From Corynebacterium maris DSM 45190 (GTDB taxonomy: Bacteria > Actinomycetota > Actinomycetes > Mycobacteriales > Mycobacteriaceae), in NCBI RefSeq assembly GCF_000442645.1, contig NC_021915.1:682001-746000 (forward strand): a stretch of 64,000 bases of DNA, given 5' to 3'. Under the pieces are notes generated by a model that saw only the letters and a list, made by a program, of their open reading frames with translations, did no database searches and had not been told where the DNA came from. Of this stretch, positions 23,508-32,495 are shown piece by piece. How positions within the stretch are numbered: position 1 is the first letter of the stretch; each line of letters opens with the position of its first letter. The position numbers and the translations under genes were made by a program.

Positions 23508-25601
23508 ATGTCGATGATCACGCAGGAGCAGAAGGCGTTGCGGACGGTTCCGTACCGCTATGACCTGGACGGCCTCCGGGGAATCGCGATCGCCTTCGTG
23601 GTGCTCTTCCACGTGTTCGTGGGGCGGGTCTCCGGTGGGGTGGACGTCTTCCTGCTGCTCTCCGGGTACTTCTTCCTCGGCTCTCAGCTGCGCTACGCTT
23701 CCCGCGACCACGCGTCGGCGAACCCGTGGTGGCCGATCTGGCGCACCGTGCGGCGGTTGTTGCCGGGGCTGCTGCTGGTGTTGGGCGCGACCGCCGCGGT
23801 CGCCCTGACGTGGCTTCCGCAGATGCGGCGAGTGGAGATCATCGACCAGTTCACGGCCAGCCTCTTTTATGTGCAGAACTGGGAGCTCGCCGCCCAAGAC
23901 GCCGATTACAACGTCGCCTCCGACACCGTCAGCCCCCTGCAACACCTGTGGTCGATGGCCGTGCAGGGGCAGTTCTACCTGTTGGCGATCGCCTTGGCCA
24001 TGATCGTCATCTGGCTGCGCCGGGCCGGGATCAACCTCAGCCGCTGGGTGGGTCCGCTGCTGGCCGCCGTCACGGTTGTCTCTTTTCTGTACGCCTGGTA
24101 CTTGCACGGCCAGGATCAGTCACTGAACTACTACTCCACGTGGGCCCGCATGTGGCAACTCACGCTGGGTGGGCTGCTGGCGCTCTACGGGCACCGGGTG
24201 ACGCTGCACCCGCGGCTGCAGGGGCTGCTCACCTTCGTGGGCCTGGCTATGGTGCTGAGCACGGGAGTGCTTTTCGACGGCGCCGCCTTATTCCCCGGCC
24301 CCGCCGCCCTCTACCCGGTCGGCGGCGCGGTGCTGGTGATCCTCGGCGGCGGCCAGGGGGCCACCGCCGGGTGGCTGGCCCGTCCCGTCATGCGCTGGCT
24401 GGGTGACATCGCCTACCCGCTGTACCTGTGGCATTGGCCGCTGCTCATCCTCAGCCTGGCCCTGCTCGAGCGGGACGCCGTCTCGATTCCGCACGGTGTG
24501 GCGGTGGTGGCCGCGTCGGTGGTCCTGGCGGACCTCACGCACCGGCTGGTGGAGAAACCGTTGCGCCAACACGCCAAAAGGCCGACCGCAGGTGAAGCGC
24601 GGGCCCGGGCGGCCAGGGCACAGCTGCGCATCTCCAGCGCCGCGCGCGCCCGGGCCGTCGGGGGTGCGGCGCTGGCCGTGGTGCTCGTCGGCCTGCTCAC
24701 GGTGCAGGGGGTGTGGCAGGCGCGCCTCAGTAGCGCGGACGGGGCGGCGCTGGATCCCGCCCAGTATCCCGGCGCCCGCGTCCTGCTCGGCGCGGAGGCG
24801 CCGGACGTGGACCCCAAACCCGAACCGGACTTGGTGGGCTCGATCTTTTCGCGGGTCTGGACCGAAGGATGCATCTCCCGCTTCGGCGACGACCCGCGCG
24901 TCTTACCGGTCGATGAACAAGGCGCGGACTGCATTTTCGGCGACGCCGACGGCGACCGGGAAGTCTACGTGGTCGGTGGCTCCCACGCGGAGCAGTGGGT
25001 GGTCCCGCTCAACGCGCTGGGCCAGGAGCACGGCTTCAAGGTGATCCCGTTGGTGCGGCAGTCCTGCCCCACGTTCGTGGAGGACCGCGCCGGGGTCTTC
25101 GAACCGGATTGCGCGGAGTTCAATGAGCGGGTCGTGGACCGGCTCGCGGAGGCGGATCCGGACCTGGTGTTGTCCACGGCCACACGCCCCGCCGTCGAAG
25201 ACGGCGGCCGTGTGGAGGAGCTGCCGGAGTCCTACCTGACGTTCTGGGAGTTCCTCGCGGAGCGGGACATTCCGTTCGTCGGGTTGCGCGACAACCCGTG
25301 GAAGACCTTCGAGGACGGCTCGGAGTTGTCCGTGCCGTTGTGTGTCCTCGACACCGGGGACCTGTACGGGTGCGGCGTCGGGGAGGACGAATTTTATCAG
25401 GCGAGCGATCCGGCCGCGGAGATCCTTGACCCGCTGCCGAACGCGAAGGCCGTGGACACTTCAGGCTGGTACTGCGCGGACGGGCAGTGCCCGGCGGTGA
25501 TCGGAAATATCTTCGTCTACCGCGACGGCAACCACCTCTCCGTGCCGTATGTCCATTCGCTGGCGCCGTTGCTGTGGGAAGAGATCGCCGAGTTCCTCTA
25601 G
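23508..25601 (+). CDS. Membrane acyltransferase-3 fused to SGNH domain (OatA-like)
   Basis: 697 residues. The N-terminal acyltransferase-3 domain (about residues 12-370) begins PYRYDLDGLRGIAIAFVVLFH (split: the DGLRG motif and catalytic-type His) and has about ten membrane helices, including GGVDVFLLLSGYF and LWHWPLL. After another helix, the C-terminal extracytoplasmic domain has the SGNH-type nucleophile motif VVGGSHAEQW and the DGNHLS block with the catalytic Asp/His. Such proteins O-acetylate cell-envelope polysaccharides or lipids. ATG 23508 is used; 23514 and TTG 23487 are alternatives. It overlaps maf tail-to-tail by 4 bp. Confidence 0.86.
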   Translation: MSMITQEQKALRTVPYRYDLDGLRGIAIAFVVLFHVFVGRVSGGVDVFLLLSGYFFLGSQLRYASRDHASANPWWPIWRTVRRLLPGLLLVLGATAAVALTWLPQMRRVEIIDQFTASLFYVQNWELAAQDADYNVASDTVSPLQHLWSMAVQGQFYLLAIALAMIVIWLRRAGINLSRWVGPLLAAVTVVSFLYAWYLHGQDQSLNYYSTWARMWQLTLGGLLALYGHRVTLHPRLQGLLTFVGLAMVLSTGVLFDGAALFPGPAALYPVGGAVLVILGGGQGATAGWLARPVMRWLGDIAYPLYLWHWPLLILSLALLERDAVSIPHGVAVVAASVVLADLTHRLVEKPLRQHAKRPTAGEARARAARAQLRISSAARARAVGGAALAVVLVGLLTVQGVWQARLSSADGAALDPAQYPGARVLLGAEAPDVDPKPEPDLVGSIFSRVWTEGCISRFGDDPRVLPVDEQGADCIFGDADGDREVYVVGGSHAEQWVVPLNALGQEHGFKVIPLVRQSCPTFVEDRAGVFEPDCAEFNERVVDRLAEADPDLVLSTATRPAVEDGGRVEELPESYLTFWEFLAERDIPFVGLRDNPWKTFEDGSELSVPLCVLDTGDLYGCGVGEDEFYQASDPAAEILDPLPNAKAVDTSGWYCADGQCPAVIGNIFVYRDGNHLSVPYVHSLAPLLWEEIAEFL

Positions 25602-26191
25602 CGGGCCCAGAAGTCGCTGACGTCCAAGCTGAAGGAGTACAGCGCCCGGCGCAGCAGCGGCAGGGACAGTCCGATGACGGAGGAGGGGTCGCCTTCGATG
25701 CGGTCGATGAACCAGCCGCCGAGGGCTTCCAGGGTGAAGGCGCCGGCGCATTCCAGCGGCTCGCCGGAGCGGGCGTAGGCCTGGATGTCGGCGTCGGTGG
25801 CGTCGGCGAAGAAGACGCGCGTGGTGGCCGTGTCCACCACGCGTTCGGAGCCGCGGATGATGCAGTGCCCGGTCAGCAGCTCGGCGGTCTTGCCGGCCTG
25901 CCGCCGCCACCGTTCAGTGGTGGCGTCCACGGTGTGCGGTTTGCCCTGCAGTTCGCCGTCGAGCAGCAGCATGGAGTCGCAGCCGATGACCACGTCGTCG
26001 GGGAAGTCGTCGGCCACGGCCGCCGCTTTCGCGGAGGCCAGGGCGGCGACGCGTTCGGCCGGCGGGGCGTCGATAAGCTCCGCCAGCAGGGCGTCCTCGT
26101 CGACGTCGGCGGGGCGGATCACCGGCTCCACGCCCGCGGAGCGCAGGATGCCGAGTCGGGAAGGTGACTGGGAGGCGAGGACGATCCGCAT
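25598..26191 (-). CDS. maf: Maf family nucleotide pyrophosphatase
   Basis: 197 residues. It starts with the Maf signature LASQSPSRLGILRSAG, followed by ADVDEDALLAEL, GCDSMLLLDGELQGKPH and a Ser/Arg/Glu pattern typical of Maf/YhdE proteins, which hydrolyse non-canonical or canonical NTPs to NMP and PPi. ATG 26191 directly abuts the accE stop codon (TAA then ATG). It is the last gene of the accD1-accD2-accE-maf run. Confidence 0.88.
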   Translation of the reverse strand: MRIVLASQSPSRLGILRSAGVEPVIRPADVDEDALLAELIDAPPAERVAALASAKAAAVADDFPDDVVIGCDSMLLLDGELQGKPHTVDATTERWRRQAGKTAELLTGHCIIRGSERVVDTATTRVFFADATDADIQAYARSGEPLECAGAFTLEALGGWFIDRIEGDPSSVIGLSLPLLRRALYSFSLDVSDFWAR

Positions 26192-26401
26192 TTAGTAGAA
26201 CGTCACCGAGTGGAAGGCACGCGGGTTGAACACCGTCTGCGTCTGCAGGCGGTTGTCCGGGCGGCCCCAGAGGTTGCGCTCGTTGGCGTCGGCCGGTTTC
26301 GCGGCGGCGGCGAGTTGGGTGAAAACGGCGGTCAGGGCAGCGACCTCCGTATCGGAAGGGTTGCCTTTGAGCACCTTGAACAGGGGGGTGGCGTCAGACA
26401 T
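26192..26401 (-). CDS. accE: Acyl-CoA carboxylase epsilon subunit
   Basis: 69 residues: MSDATPLFKVLKGNPSDTE (the FKVLKGNP motif is shared by actinobacterial epsilon subunits), a helical centre, and LWGRPDNRLQ near the C-terminus. In Corynebacterium AccE joins AccBC and AccD proteins in the acyl-CoA carboxylase complexes. ATG 26401 has AAGGAG upstream. A longer open frame to 26668 lies inside accD2 in another frame and is not used. Confidence 0.87.
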   Translation of the reverse strand: MSDATPLFKVLKGNPSDTEVAALTAVFTQLAAAAKPADANERNLWGRPDNRLQTQTVFNPRAFHSVTFY

Positions 26402-26426
26402 GTGTCTCCTTGTCGCGGCGGGTAGG

Positions 26427-27848
26427 TTACAGCGGGATGTTGCCGTGCTTCTTGGGCCGGGTGACGACGACCTTGCGCTCCAGAAGCAGCAGGCCGTCGG
26501 CCACCTTGGCGCGGGTGGTGGATGGTTCGATGACGGCGTCGACCAGACCGAGCTCGGTGGCGCGGTAGGGGTTGAGGTGTTCGGCCGCGTACTTCTCGAC
26601 GTCGGCGTCCAGCGCCGCGGCGGCGGCCTGGGCGCCGGTGACGGCGATCTGGGCGGTCGGCCAGGCATACACCAGGTCTGCGCCGGTGTCCTTCGCGCCC
26701 ATGAGCACGTAGGCGGAGCCGAGTGCGCGGCGCAGCACGACGGTGATCTTGCCGACGCTGGCCTCCGCGTTGGCGTACGCCAACTGGGCGGCGGCCTGCT
26801 GCACGGTGGGCGAGTCAGCCTCTGCGGGGTCGATGCCGGCGGAGTCGACGAACTGGACGATCGGCAGGTTGAAGGCGTCGCAGGTGCGGATGAACCGGGC
26901 GGCCTTGTTCGCGGCGGCGGCGTCCAAGACAGCGTCCTGGACCGTCGGCTGGTTGGCGATCACGCCGACGGGGCGCCCGTCGACGTGGGCGAAGGCGGTG
27001 AGGACGTTGCCGGCGACCCCGGCCTTGACCTCCAATAGCGTGGCGTCGTCGACGATCTGCGTCAGCACGGCGCGCACGTCGAAGGCCTCGCCCTCGGCGT
27101 CCGGGATGGCCGTGTCCAGCGCCGCAGACTCCGTGGCGGGCCGCTCCGGGGCGTCGCGGCGCGGGGCCTCCGCGCGGTTGTTGACCGGCAGGTAGGACAA
27201 CACGGTGCGGGCGCGGGCGATGGCCTCGGCGTCGTCGGTCGCCGTCAGGTGCGCCGTGTCGTGGTCGAGGCCGATGACCAGGTCCGCCAACCACGGGCCC
27301 ACGGACTGCAGTCCCTGGACGGAACCGCTGACCACCGCGATCTGGGGGACCAGCCCGGAGGCGTCGGCGGCGGCCTTGAACAGCTTCGCGTACATGCCCA
27401 GGGTGACCACGCCCTCGGCCAGACGTGGGCCGACGCCGGCGTAGATCCCGACGACCGGCACGCCGGTCTTGGTCGCGAGGTCGTAGACCTTCAGGATCTT
27501 CTCCGCGTAGACCTCGCCGAGGGCGCCGTCGAAGACGGTGTCGTCCTGGGAGAACACGCAGACGCGGCGGCCGCCGACCAGGCCGTAGCCGGTGACCACG
27601 CCGTCGGTGGCGGGCCGGGTGCGGTCCATCTTGAACTCGGTGGCGCGGTGGCGCGCCAGCGCATCGGTTTCGACGAAGGAATCCTCGTCCAACAGGGCCA
27701 ACAGGCGTTCGCGCGCGGTCAGGTCGCCGGCCGCGTGCGTCGCCTCGATGGCCTCGTCGCCCACCGGGGACTGCGCTTCCGCAAGGCGGTTGCGCAGGTC
27801 AGTGAGCTTGCCACTCGTGGTGGTGAGATCGGGTTTCGCCTGTGTCAT
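26427..27848 (-). CDS. accD2: Acyl-CoA carboxylase beta subunit paralog, divergent active site (AccD2-like)
   Basis: 473 residues of the carboxyltransferase family: LTARERLLALLDEDSFVETD, FSQDDTVFDGALGEVYAEKI and KKHGNIPL at the end. It is about 70 residues shorter than AccD1 next door. The N-terminal oxyanion site GASAGGNAY of AccD1 is replaced by SGSVQGLQS. The C-terminal biotin-site segment FLPGANQEYGGILR is replaced by IDPAEADSPTVQQ. It may have lost catalysis. In C. glutamicum the adjacent paralog (AccD2) works with AccD3 and AccE in mycolate precursor carboxylation, so a structural role fits. It lies 25 bp from accE. Confidence 0.85.
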   Translation of the reverse strand: MTQAKPDLTTTSGKLTDLRNRLAEAQSPVGDEAIEATHAAGDLTARERLLALLDEDSFVETDALARHRATEFKMDRTRPATDGVVTGYGLVGGRRVCVFSQDDTVFDGALGEVYAEKILKVYDLATKTGVPVVGIYAGVGPRLAEGVVTLGMYAKLFKAAADASGLVPQIAVVSGSVQGLQSVGPWLADLVIGLDHDTAHLTATDDAEAIARARTVLSYLPVNNRAEAPRRDAPERPATESAALDTAIPDAEGEAFDVRAVLTQIVDDATLLEVKAGVAGNVLTAFAHVDGRPVGVIANQPTVQDAVLDAAAANKAARFIRTCDAFNLPIVQFVDSAGIDPAEADSPTVQQAAAQLAYANAEASVGKITVVLRRALGSAYVLMGAKDTGADLVYAWPTAQIAVTGAQAAAAALDADVEKYAAEHLNPYRATELGLVDAVIEPSTTRAKVADGLLLLERKVVVTRPKKHGNIPL

Positions 27849-27988
27849 GGATGCTTAGTTTAGGCCTTTGCTGAAGTGAAGGGGAATCTGCGGCGTATAT
27901 CGTCGCCGCCGGCGCAAACGTTTCACAAGCAGACGCCGCCGGAGGGCAGAGCGGATCTGCTCTCGGGCGGCGCACGGGGCTCGAGGCC

Positions 27989-29620
27989 CTACAGCGGGAT
28001 GTTGCCGTGCTTGCGGGCCGGGCGCGAGACGTTCTTGTCGCGGTACAGGCGCAGGTTGCGGGCGATCATGCCGCGGGTCTCGCTCGGCAGGATGACCGAG
28101 TCGATGAGCCCGCGCTCAGCCGCGCTGTACGGGTTGAGCATGTGGTCCTCGTACTCGCGCTCGAAGGACTTGGCCAGCTCATCGACGTCGAGGCCCTTCT
28201 CCTTGGCCTGGGCCAGTTCCTTGCGGTAGATGAAGCCGACGGCGCCGGTGGCGCCCATGACGGCGATCTGGGCGGTCGGCCACGCCAGGTTGACGTCGGA
28301 GCCCAGGCCCTTGGAGCCCATCACGCAGTACGCGCCGCCGTAGGCCTTGCGCATGGTGACGGTGATCTTCGGGACGGTGGCCTCGCCGTAGGCGTAGAGC
28401 AGCTTCGCGCCGCGGCGCAGGATGCCGCCGTACTCCTGGTTGGCGCCCGGCAAAAAGCCCGGGACGTCGACGAGCATGACGATGGGGATGTTGAAGGCGT
28501 CGCAGGTGCGGATGAAGCGGGCGGCCTTCTCGGAGGAGTCGATGTCCAGGCAACCGGCGTAGACCATCGGCTGGTTGGCGACGAAGCCGACCGGCTGACC
28601 TTCGACGTGGCCGTAGGCGATGACCACGTTCTCCGCGCGCTGGGCCTGGATCTCCAGGTACTCGCCGTCGTCGGTGATGGACTCGATGACCTCGCGCACG
28701 TCGTACGGCTGGGTCGGGGAGTCCGGGATGATGCCGTCGAGCTTGAGGTCGTCGGCGGTGATGTTGTCGCCCACGCTGCCGTCCTCCGGCTCGTAGTCCT
28801 CGAGCGGGGCCAGGGAGCGGTTGTTCGACGGCAGGTAGGCCACCAGGTCGCAGACCCAGTCCAGGGCTTCCTCATCCGACTGGGCGACGTAGTGGGCGTT
28901 TCCTGCGGTGACCATGTGGGTCATGGCGCCGCCGAGCTCTTCCTGGGTGATTTCCTCGCCGGTGACGGTCTTGATCACGTCGGGGCCGGTGACGAACATC
29001 TTGGAGGTCTTGTCCACCATGACCACGAAGTCGGTCAGGGCGGGGGAGTAGGCGTTGCCGCCGGCGGAGGCGCCCATGATCACGGAGATCTGAGGGACGA
29101 CGCCGGAGGCGTTGATGTTGTGCCAGAAGGTCCGCGCGATCATGTCCAGGGAGACCGCGCCGTCCTGGATGCGGGCGCCGGCGCCCTCGTACAGGCCGAT
29201 CAGGGGGCGGCCGGTGGTCACGGCGAGCTCCATGATCTTGATCATCTTCTCGCCGTAGACCTCACCCAGGGCGCCGCCCATGATGGTGCCGTCCTGGGAG
29301 AAGATGCAGACCTCACGGCCGTCGATGGTGCCCCAGCCGGTGATGATGCCGTCGGTGGTGGGGCGCTTGGCCTGCATGTTGTAGTCGTGCGTGCGGTGCT
29401 TGGCCAGCATGTCGGTCTCGACGAAGGAGCCTTCGTCGAGGATGTGGTCCAAGCGCTCGCGGGCGGTGAGCCGGTCCTGGGCGTGGACCTTCTCGACGGC
29501 CTTGTCACCCATGGGCAGGGTGGCCTCCGCGCGACGCTTTTTCAGCTCTGCGATCTTGCCTGCGGTGGTCGAGACGTCGGAGAGACCCTCGATGCCGGTC
29601 AAATGTGAGGAAACGGTCAT
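27989..29620 (-). CDS. accD1: Acetyl/propionyl-CoA carboxylase beta subunit (carboxyltransferase)
   Basis: 543 residues. Both carboxyltransferase oxyanion regions are intact: GASAGGNAYSPALTDF and GFLPGANQEYGGILRRGAK, followed by MRKAYGGAYCVMGSKGLGSD and the C-terminal RKHGNIPL. It is very close to corynebacterial DtsR1/AccD1, which with AccBC makes malonyl-CoA for fatty-acid synthesis. ATG 29620 (MTVSSHL) is chosen over 29632 by similarity to the known N-terminus. Promoter region 29621-29762 is shared with divergent birA and holds a perfect AGTTTC-N6-GAAACT repeat. Confidence 0.94.
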   Translation of the reverse strand: MTVSSHLTGIEGLSDVSTTAGKIAELKKRRAEATLPMGDKAVEKVHAQDRLTARERLDHILDEGSFVETDMLAKHRTHDYNMQAKRPTTDGIITGWGTIDGREVCIFSQDGTIMGGALGEVYGEKMIKIMELAVTTGRPLIGLYEGAGARIQDGAVSLDMIARTFWHNINASGVVPQISVIMGASAGGNAYSPALTDFVVMVDKTSKMFVTGPDVIKTVTGEEITQEELGGAMTHMVTAGNAHYVAQSDEEALDWVCDLVAYLPSNNRSLAPLEDYEPEDGSVGDNITADDLKLDGIIPDSPTQPYDVREVIESITDDGEYLEIQAQRAENVVIAYGHVEGQPVGFVANQPMVYAGCLDIDSSEKAARFIRTCDAFNIPIVMLVDVPGFLPGANQEYGGILRRGAKLLYAYGEATVPKITVTMRKAYGGAYCVMGSKGLGSDVNLAWPTAQIAVMGATGAVGFIYRKELAQAKEKGLDVDELAKSFEREYEDHMLNPYSAAERGLIDSVILPSETRGMIARNLRLYRDKNVSRPARKHGNIPL

Positions 29621-29648
29621 GTTTGGGAGCATAGACCTCGCGTGGGAT

Positions 29649-29666
29649 AGTTTCCACTACGAAACT
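29649..29666. promoter_or_regulatory. Inverted repeat AGTTTC-N6-GAAACT between accD1 and birA
   Basis: A perfect 6-6-6 palindrome (spacer CACTAC), 29-46 bp upstream of the accD1 start. A related imperfect motif sits in front of accBC (180-194). It is a candidate operator for coordinated control of the carboxylase subunits. Confidence 0.45.
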
Positions 29667-29762
29667 CGCGTGTCGGCGAACGAACTTACCTTTCCGCAGG
29701 TTACGCCACCGTAGGTTATGAAAGTTAATTGAGGGGCCTACCGTGACCTGCGGGAGGCTATC

Positions 29763-30491
29763 GTGGAGCGCGTGATACCCACCCAGCTCGCTGATTTATA
29801 CCCGCACATCGACCTCGTCGAGTCCACCGGGTCCACCAACGCCGACCTGCTCGCCGGCGACGCCCCGCACGGCGCGGTGCTCATCGCCCGCCACCAGAGC
29901 GCCGGCCGCGGCCGCCGGGGCAGGCAGTGGAGCGCACCCGCCGACACCCAGTTAATCTTCTCCGTCCTCCTGCGCGTTACGGACGTCGAAAGGCTCGGGA
30001 CCCTGACGCTGGCCGCGGGTCTGGCCGTCACCGACGTCATCGCCCCGGCCACCCTCAAGTGGCCCAACGACGTGCTCATCGACGGCCGCAAGCTCTGCGG
30101 CATCCTCGCCGAAGCGGCCTCCGGGCCGGACGGGGAGTTCACGGTCGTTGTCGGCGTCGGCTTAAACCACCTGCTCACCCGCGAGCAGTTGCCCGTCCCG
30201 CACGCCACCTCCCTGGCCCTGGAAGGCGTCGACGTCACCCGCGAACAGCTCACAGTCGACGTGCTCACCGCGCTCGCCGCCCGCCTGGAGCAGTGGCAGG
30301 CGAATGACCCGCAGCTCATGGCCGATTACCGCGCCACCTGCTCCTCCATCGGCCAAGACGTCCGACTGGAGGCGCCCACCGGAAACGTCGAGGGCACGGT
30401 CATCGCCGTCGCCGACGACGGCCGCATCATCATCGACGGTGAAGCCTTCGCCGCCGGCGACGTCACCCACCTGCGTTTGCGGGGTCAGTAG
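29763..30491 (+). CDS. birA: Biotin-[acetyl-CoA carboxylase] ligase
   Basis: 242 residues. The catalytic core has STGSTNADLLAG, the biotinyl-AMP loop GRGRRGRQW, LKWPNDVLIDGRKLCGIL in motif order, and a small C-terminal SH3-like domain. It lacks the N-terminal helix-turn-helix of bifunctional BirA, so it should be a ligase only. It biotinylates AccBC, the partner of the AccD proteins encoded divergently. GTG 29763 follows GGGAGG at 6 nt. Confidence 0.9.
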   Translation: MERVIPTQLADLYPHIDLVESTGSTNADLLAGDAPHGAVLIARHQSAGRGRRGRQWSAPADTQLIFSVLLRVTDVERLGTLTLAAGLAVTDVIAPATLKWPNDVLIDGRKLCGILAEAASGPDGEFTVVVGVGLNHLLTREQLPVPHATSLALEGVDVTREQLTVDVLTALAARLEQWQANDPQLMADYRATCSSIGQDVRLEAPTGNVEGTVIAVADDGRIIIDGEAFAAGDVTHLRLRGQ

Positions 30492-30501
30492 CCCGGGGCA
30501 C

Positions 30502-30507
30502 TACCCT
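30502..30507 (+). promoter_or_regulatory. -10 box for leaderless PH-domain gene
   Basis: TACCCT followed by 8 nt and then ATG 30516, with no Shine-Dalgarno; spacing fits transcription starting at the start codon. Confidence 0.4.
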
Positions 30508-30515
30508 GATCACAC

Positions 30516-30986
30516 ATGGAAGCATTCAGGCTGGGGAGAGGGGAGATCGTGCGCGCCGACATGACGGCGCCCGCACGCACCCTCTTCTTCCCGTTCCTGG
30601 AGCTCATCCTCATCACGGGCGTCTGCGCCATCGCCGTCGGCTACATGGACCGTCCCGGCGTCGACTGGGACCCCATCCTGCGCAACGCCGTGCTCGTGCT
30701 GTGGACGGCGCTGAGCGTCTGGCGCTTCGTTCTGCCCTTGATCCGGGCCCGCCGCCACCGCTTCATGGTCACCAACCACCGCGTCATCGTCCGTTCCGGC
30801 CGGTGGCGCGCCCGCACCGACTCCATCCTGCTGCGCGACGTCTACTCCGTGCGCCGGCACCGCCGCGGGATCTCCATCGCCATCCACGGCTACCGGCGGG
30901 CCCTGCTGTTCCCGGACGTGCCCAAAGCCAAGAAGATCGTGCAGCTGATCGATCCCGCGCCGCCCGCCGTCCCACCCCGCTGGTGA
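30516..30986 (+). CDS. Membrane protein with bacterial PH domain (YdbS-like)
   Basis: 156 residues. Two membrane helices (about 26-46 and 56-76) are followed by a bPH2-type domain beginning HRFMVTNHRVIVRSGRW and ending KAKKIVQLID. The function is unknown; the family is membrane-associated. It lies 24 bp after birA, in a place where corynebacteria commonly carry a similar gene. Confidence 0.78.
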   Translation: MEAFRLGRGEIVRADMTAPARTLFFPFLELILITGVCAIAVGYMDRPGVDWDPILRNAVLVLWTALSVWRFVLPLIRARRHRFMVTNHRVIVRSGRWRARTDSILLRDVYSVRRHRRGISIAIHGYRRALLFPDVPKAKKIVQLIDPAPPAVPPRW

Positions 30987-31101
30987 GGTTGATGACGTAT
31001 CTTCGGGGCCGCTGCCCCATACTGTGGTGAGTCATGTGACCGGACGCGCTCGCGCGCAGGTTGTGTGCCGTTGCCCCCAGACCTCAACCAAGGAGTGAAC
31101 T

Positions 31102-32457
31102 ATGGCGACTCCCGCGACCGTCGCGCCGGCGGCGGACACCGCGGCGTCGAGGAAGGAACAGCGCCGCGTCCTGGGCGCCACCCTCGTCGGGACCACCGTC
31201 GAGTGGTACGACTTCCTGATCTACGCCAACGCGGCGGCGATCATCTTCGCCGCCCAGTACTTCGGCCCGCTGGGGGAGGAGAACCCGCAGCTCGCCCAGA
31301 TCCTGTCGTACGCCTCCATCGGCATCTCCTTCCTGTTCCGCCCCTTCGGCGCGGTGCTGGCCGGCTGGGTCGGCGACCGCTTCGGCCGCCGGATGGTGCT
31401 GATGCTCACCCTCGGGCTGATGGGCGTGGTCACCACGCTGATCGGCCTGCTGCCCAACTACGCCTCCATCGGGGTCTGGGCCCCGATCATCCTCGTCGTC
31501 CTGCGCATCCTGCAGGGCATCTCCGCGGGCGGGGAATGGGGCGGGGCGGCCATGATGGCCGTCGAACACGCCCCGCGGCACAAGCGCGGCGTCTTCGGCG
31601 CCTACCCGCAGATCGGCGTGCCGGTGGGCATGCTGCTGGCCACGGGCGTGCTCGGCACGGTCTCCCTCCTGCTCGACGACGAGCAATTCGCCGCCTGGGG
31701 CTGGCGCGTGCCCTTCTTAGTCTCCTTCGTGCTGATCTTCGTGGGCTTCTACATCCGCCGCAAGGTCGCCGAAAGCCCCGCCTTCGAGGAACTGAAGAAG
31801 AAAGGCAAGGCCCAGGCCCCGCTGCGGCAGCTCTTCGGCCAAGAATTCGGCACCGTGCTCAAGGCCGCGCTGGCGTTCGCCGGCAACAACGCCGCCGGCT
31901 ACATGATCGTCGGCGGGTTCATCCTCGGCTACACCACCACGACACTCGACATGAACCGGGAGATGATGCTGCTGATCATCACCGTCGCCTCCGTCTCCTG
32001 GATCTTCACGACGCTGCTCAGCGGCTCCCTGTCCGACCGGATCGGGCGCAAACCCACCTACCTGATCGGCTACGTGCTGCAGTTCGTGTGGGTGATCCCG
32101 ATGTTTCTGGCCATCGACACCGCCAACCCCTGGCTGATCCTGTGTGCGGTGCTGGTCTACACCGTCTCCCTCGGCCTGACCTACGGGCTGCAGTCGGCGA
32201 TGTTCGCCGAGATGTTCCCGGCGCATATCCGCCTGTCCGGCGTGTCCATCGCCTACGCCGTCGGCGCCATCGTCGGCGGCGCGTTTTCGCCGATGATCGC
32301 GCAGCTGCTCGTCGGGGAGACCGGCTGGCTGGGCTCCGTCGGCGTCTACCTCATGGTGATGGCCGTGATCTCGATCATCGCGGTGCTGTCCATCGGCGAA
32401 ACCCGCGGCGCACCGCTGACCCAGGCGGAAGAAGACGAGGAACCGGCACGGGCATGA
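31102..32457 (+). CDS. MFS transporter, metabolite:H+ symporter (MHS) family
   Basis: 451 residues, 12 membrane helices. MHS-family signatures: GTTVEWYDFLIY at the start of TM1, FRPFGAVLAGWVGDRFGRR in the TM2-TM3 loop, LRILQGISAGGEWGGA in TM4-5, and SDRIGRKP in the TM8-9 loop. Family members import organic acids, osmolytes or shikimate with protons; the substrate here is not deducible. ATG 31102 has AAGGAG at 6 nt. Confidence 0.86.
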   Translation: MATPATVAPAADTAASRKEQRRVLGATLVGTTVEWYDFLIYANAAAIIFAAQYFGPLGEENPQLAQILSYASIGISFLFRPFGAVLAGWVGDRFGRRMVLMLTLGLMGVVTTLIGLLPNYASIGVWAPIILVVLRILQGISAGGEWGGAAMMAVEHAPRHKRGVFGAYPQIGVPVGMLLATGVLGTVSLLLDDEQFAAWGWRVPFLVSFVLIFVGFYIRRKVAESPAFEELKKKGKAQAPLRQLFGQEFGTVLKAALAFAGNNAAGYMIVGGFILGYTTTTLDMNREMMLLIITVASVSWIFTTLLSGSLSDRIGRKPTYLIGYVLQFVWVIPMFLAIDTANPWLILCAVLVYTVSLGLTYGLQSAMFAEMFPAHIRLSGVSIAYAVGAIVGGAFSPMIAQLLVGETGWLGSVGVYLMVMAVISIIAVLSIGETRGAPLTQAEEDEEPARA

Positions 32458-32482
32458 TGCCCGGCCCGGGCGCGAGGCTGGC

Positions 32483-32488
32483 TATAGT
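32483..32488 (+). promoter_or_regulatory. -10 box for leaderless purK
   Basis: TATAGT, then 7 nt, then GTG 32496. No Shine-Dalgarno is present, so the purK mRNA probably begins at its start codon. Confidence 0.5.
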
Positions 32489-32495
32489 AAGGCCC

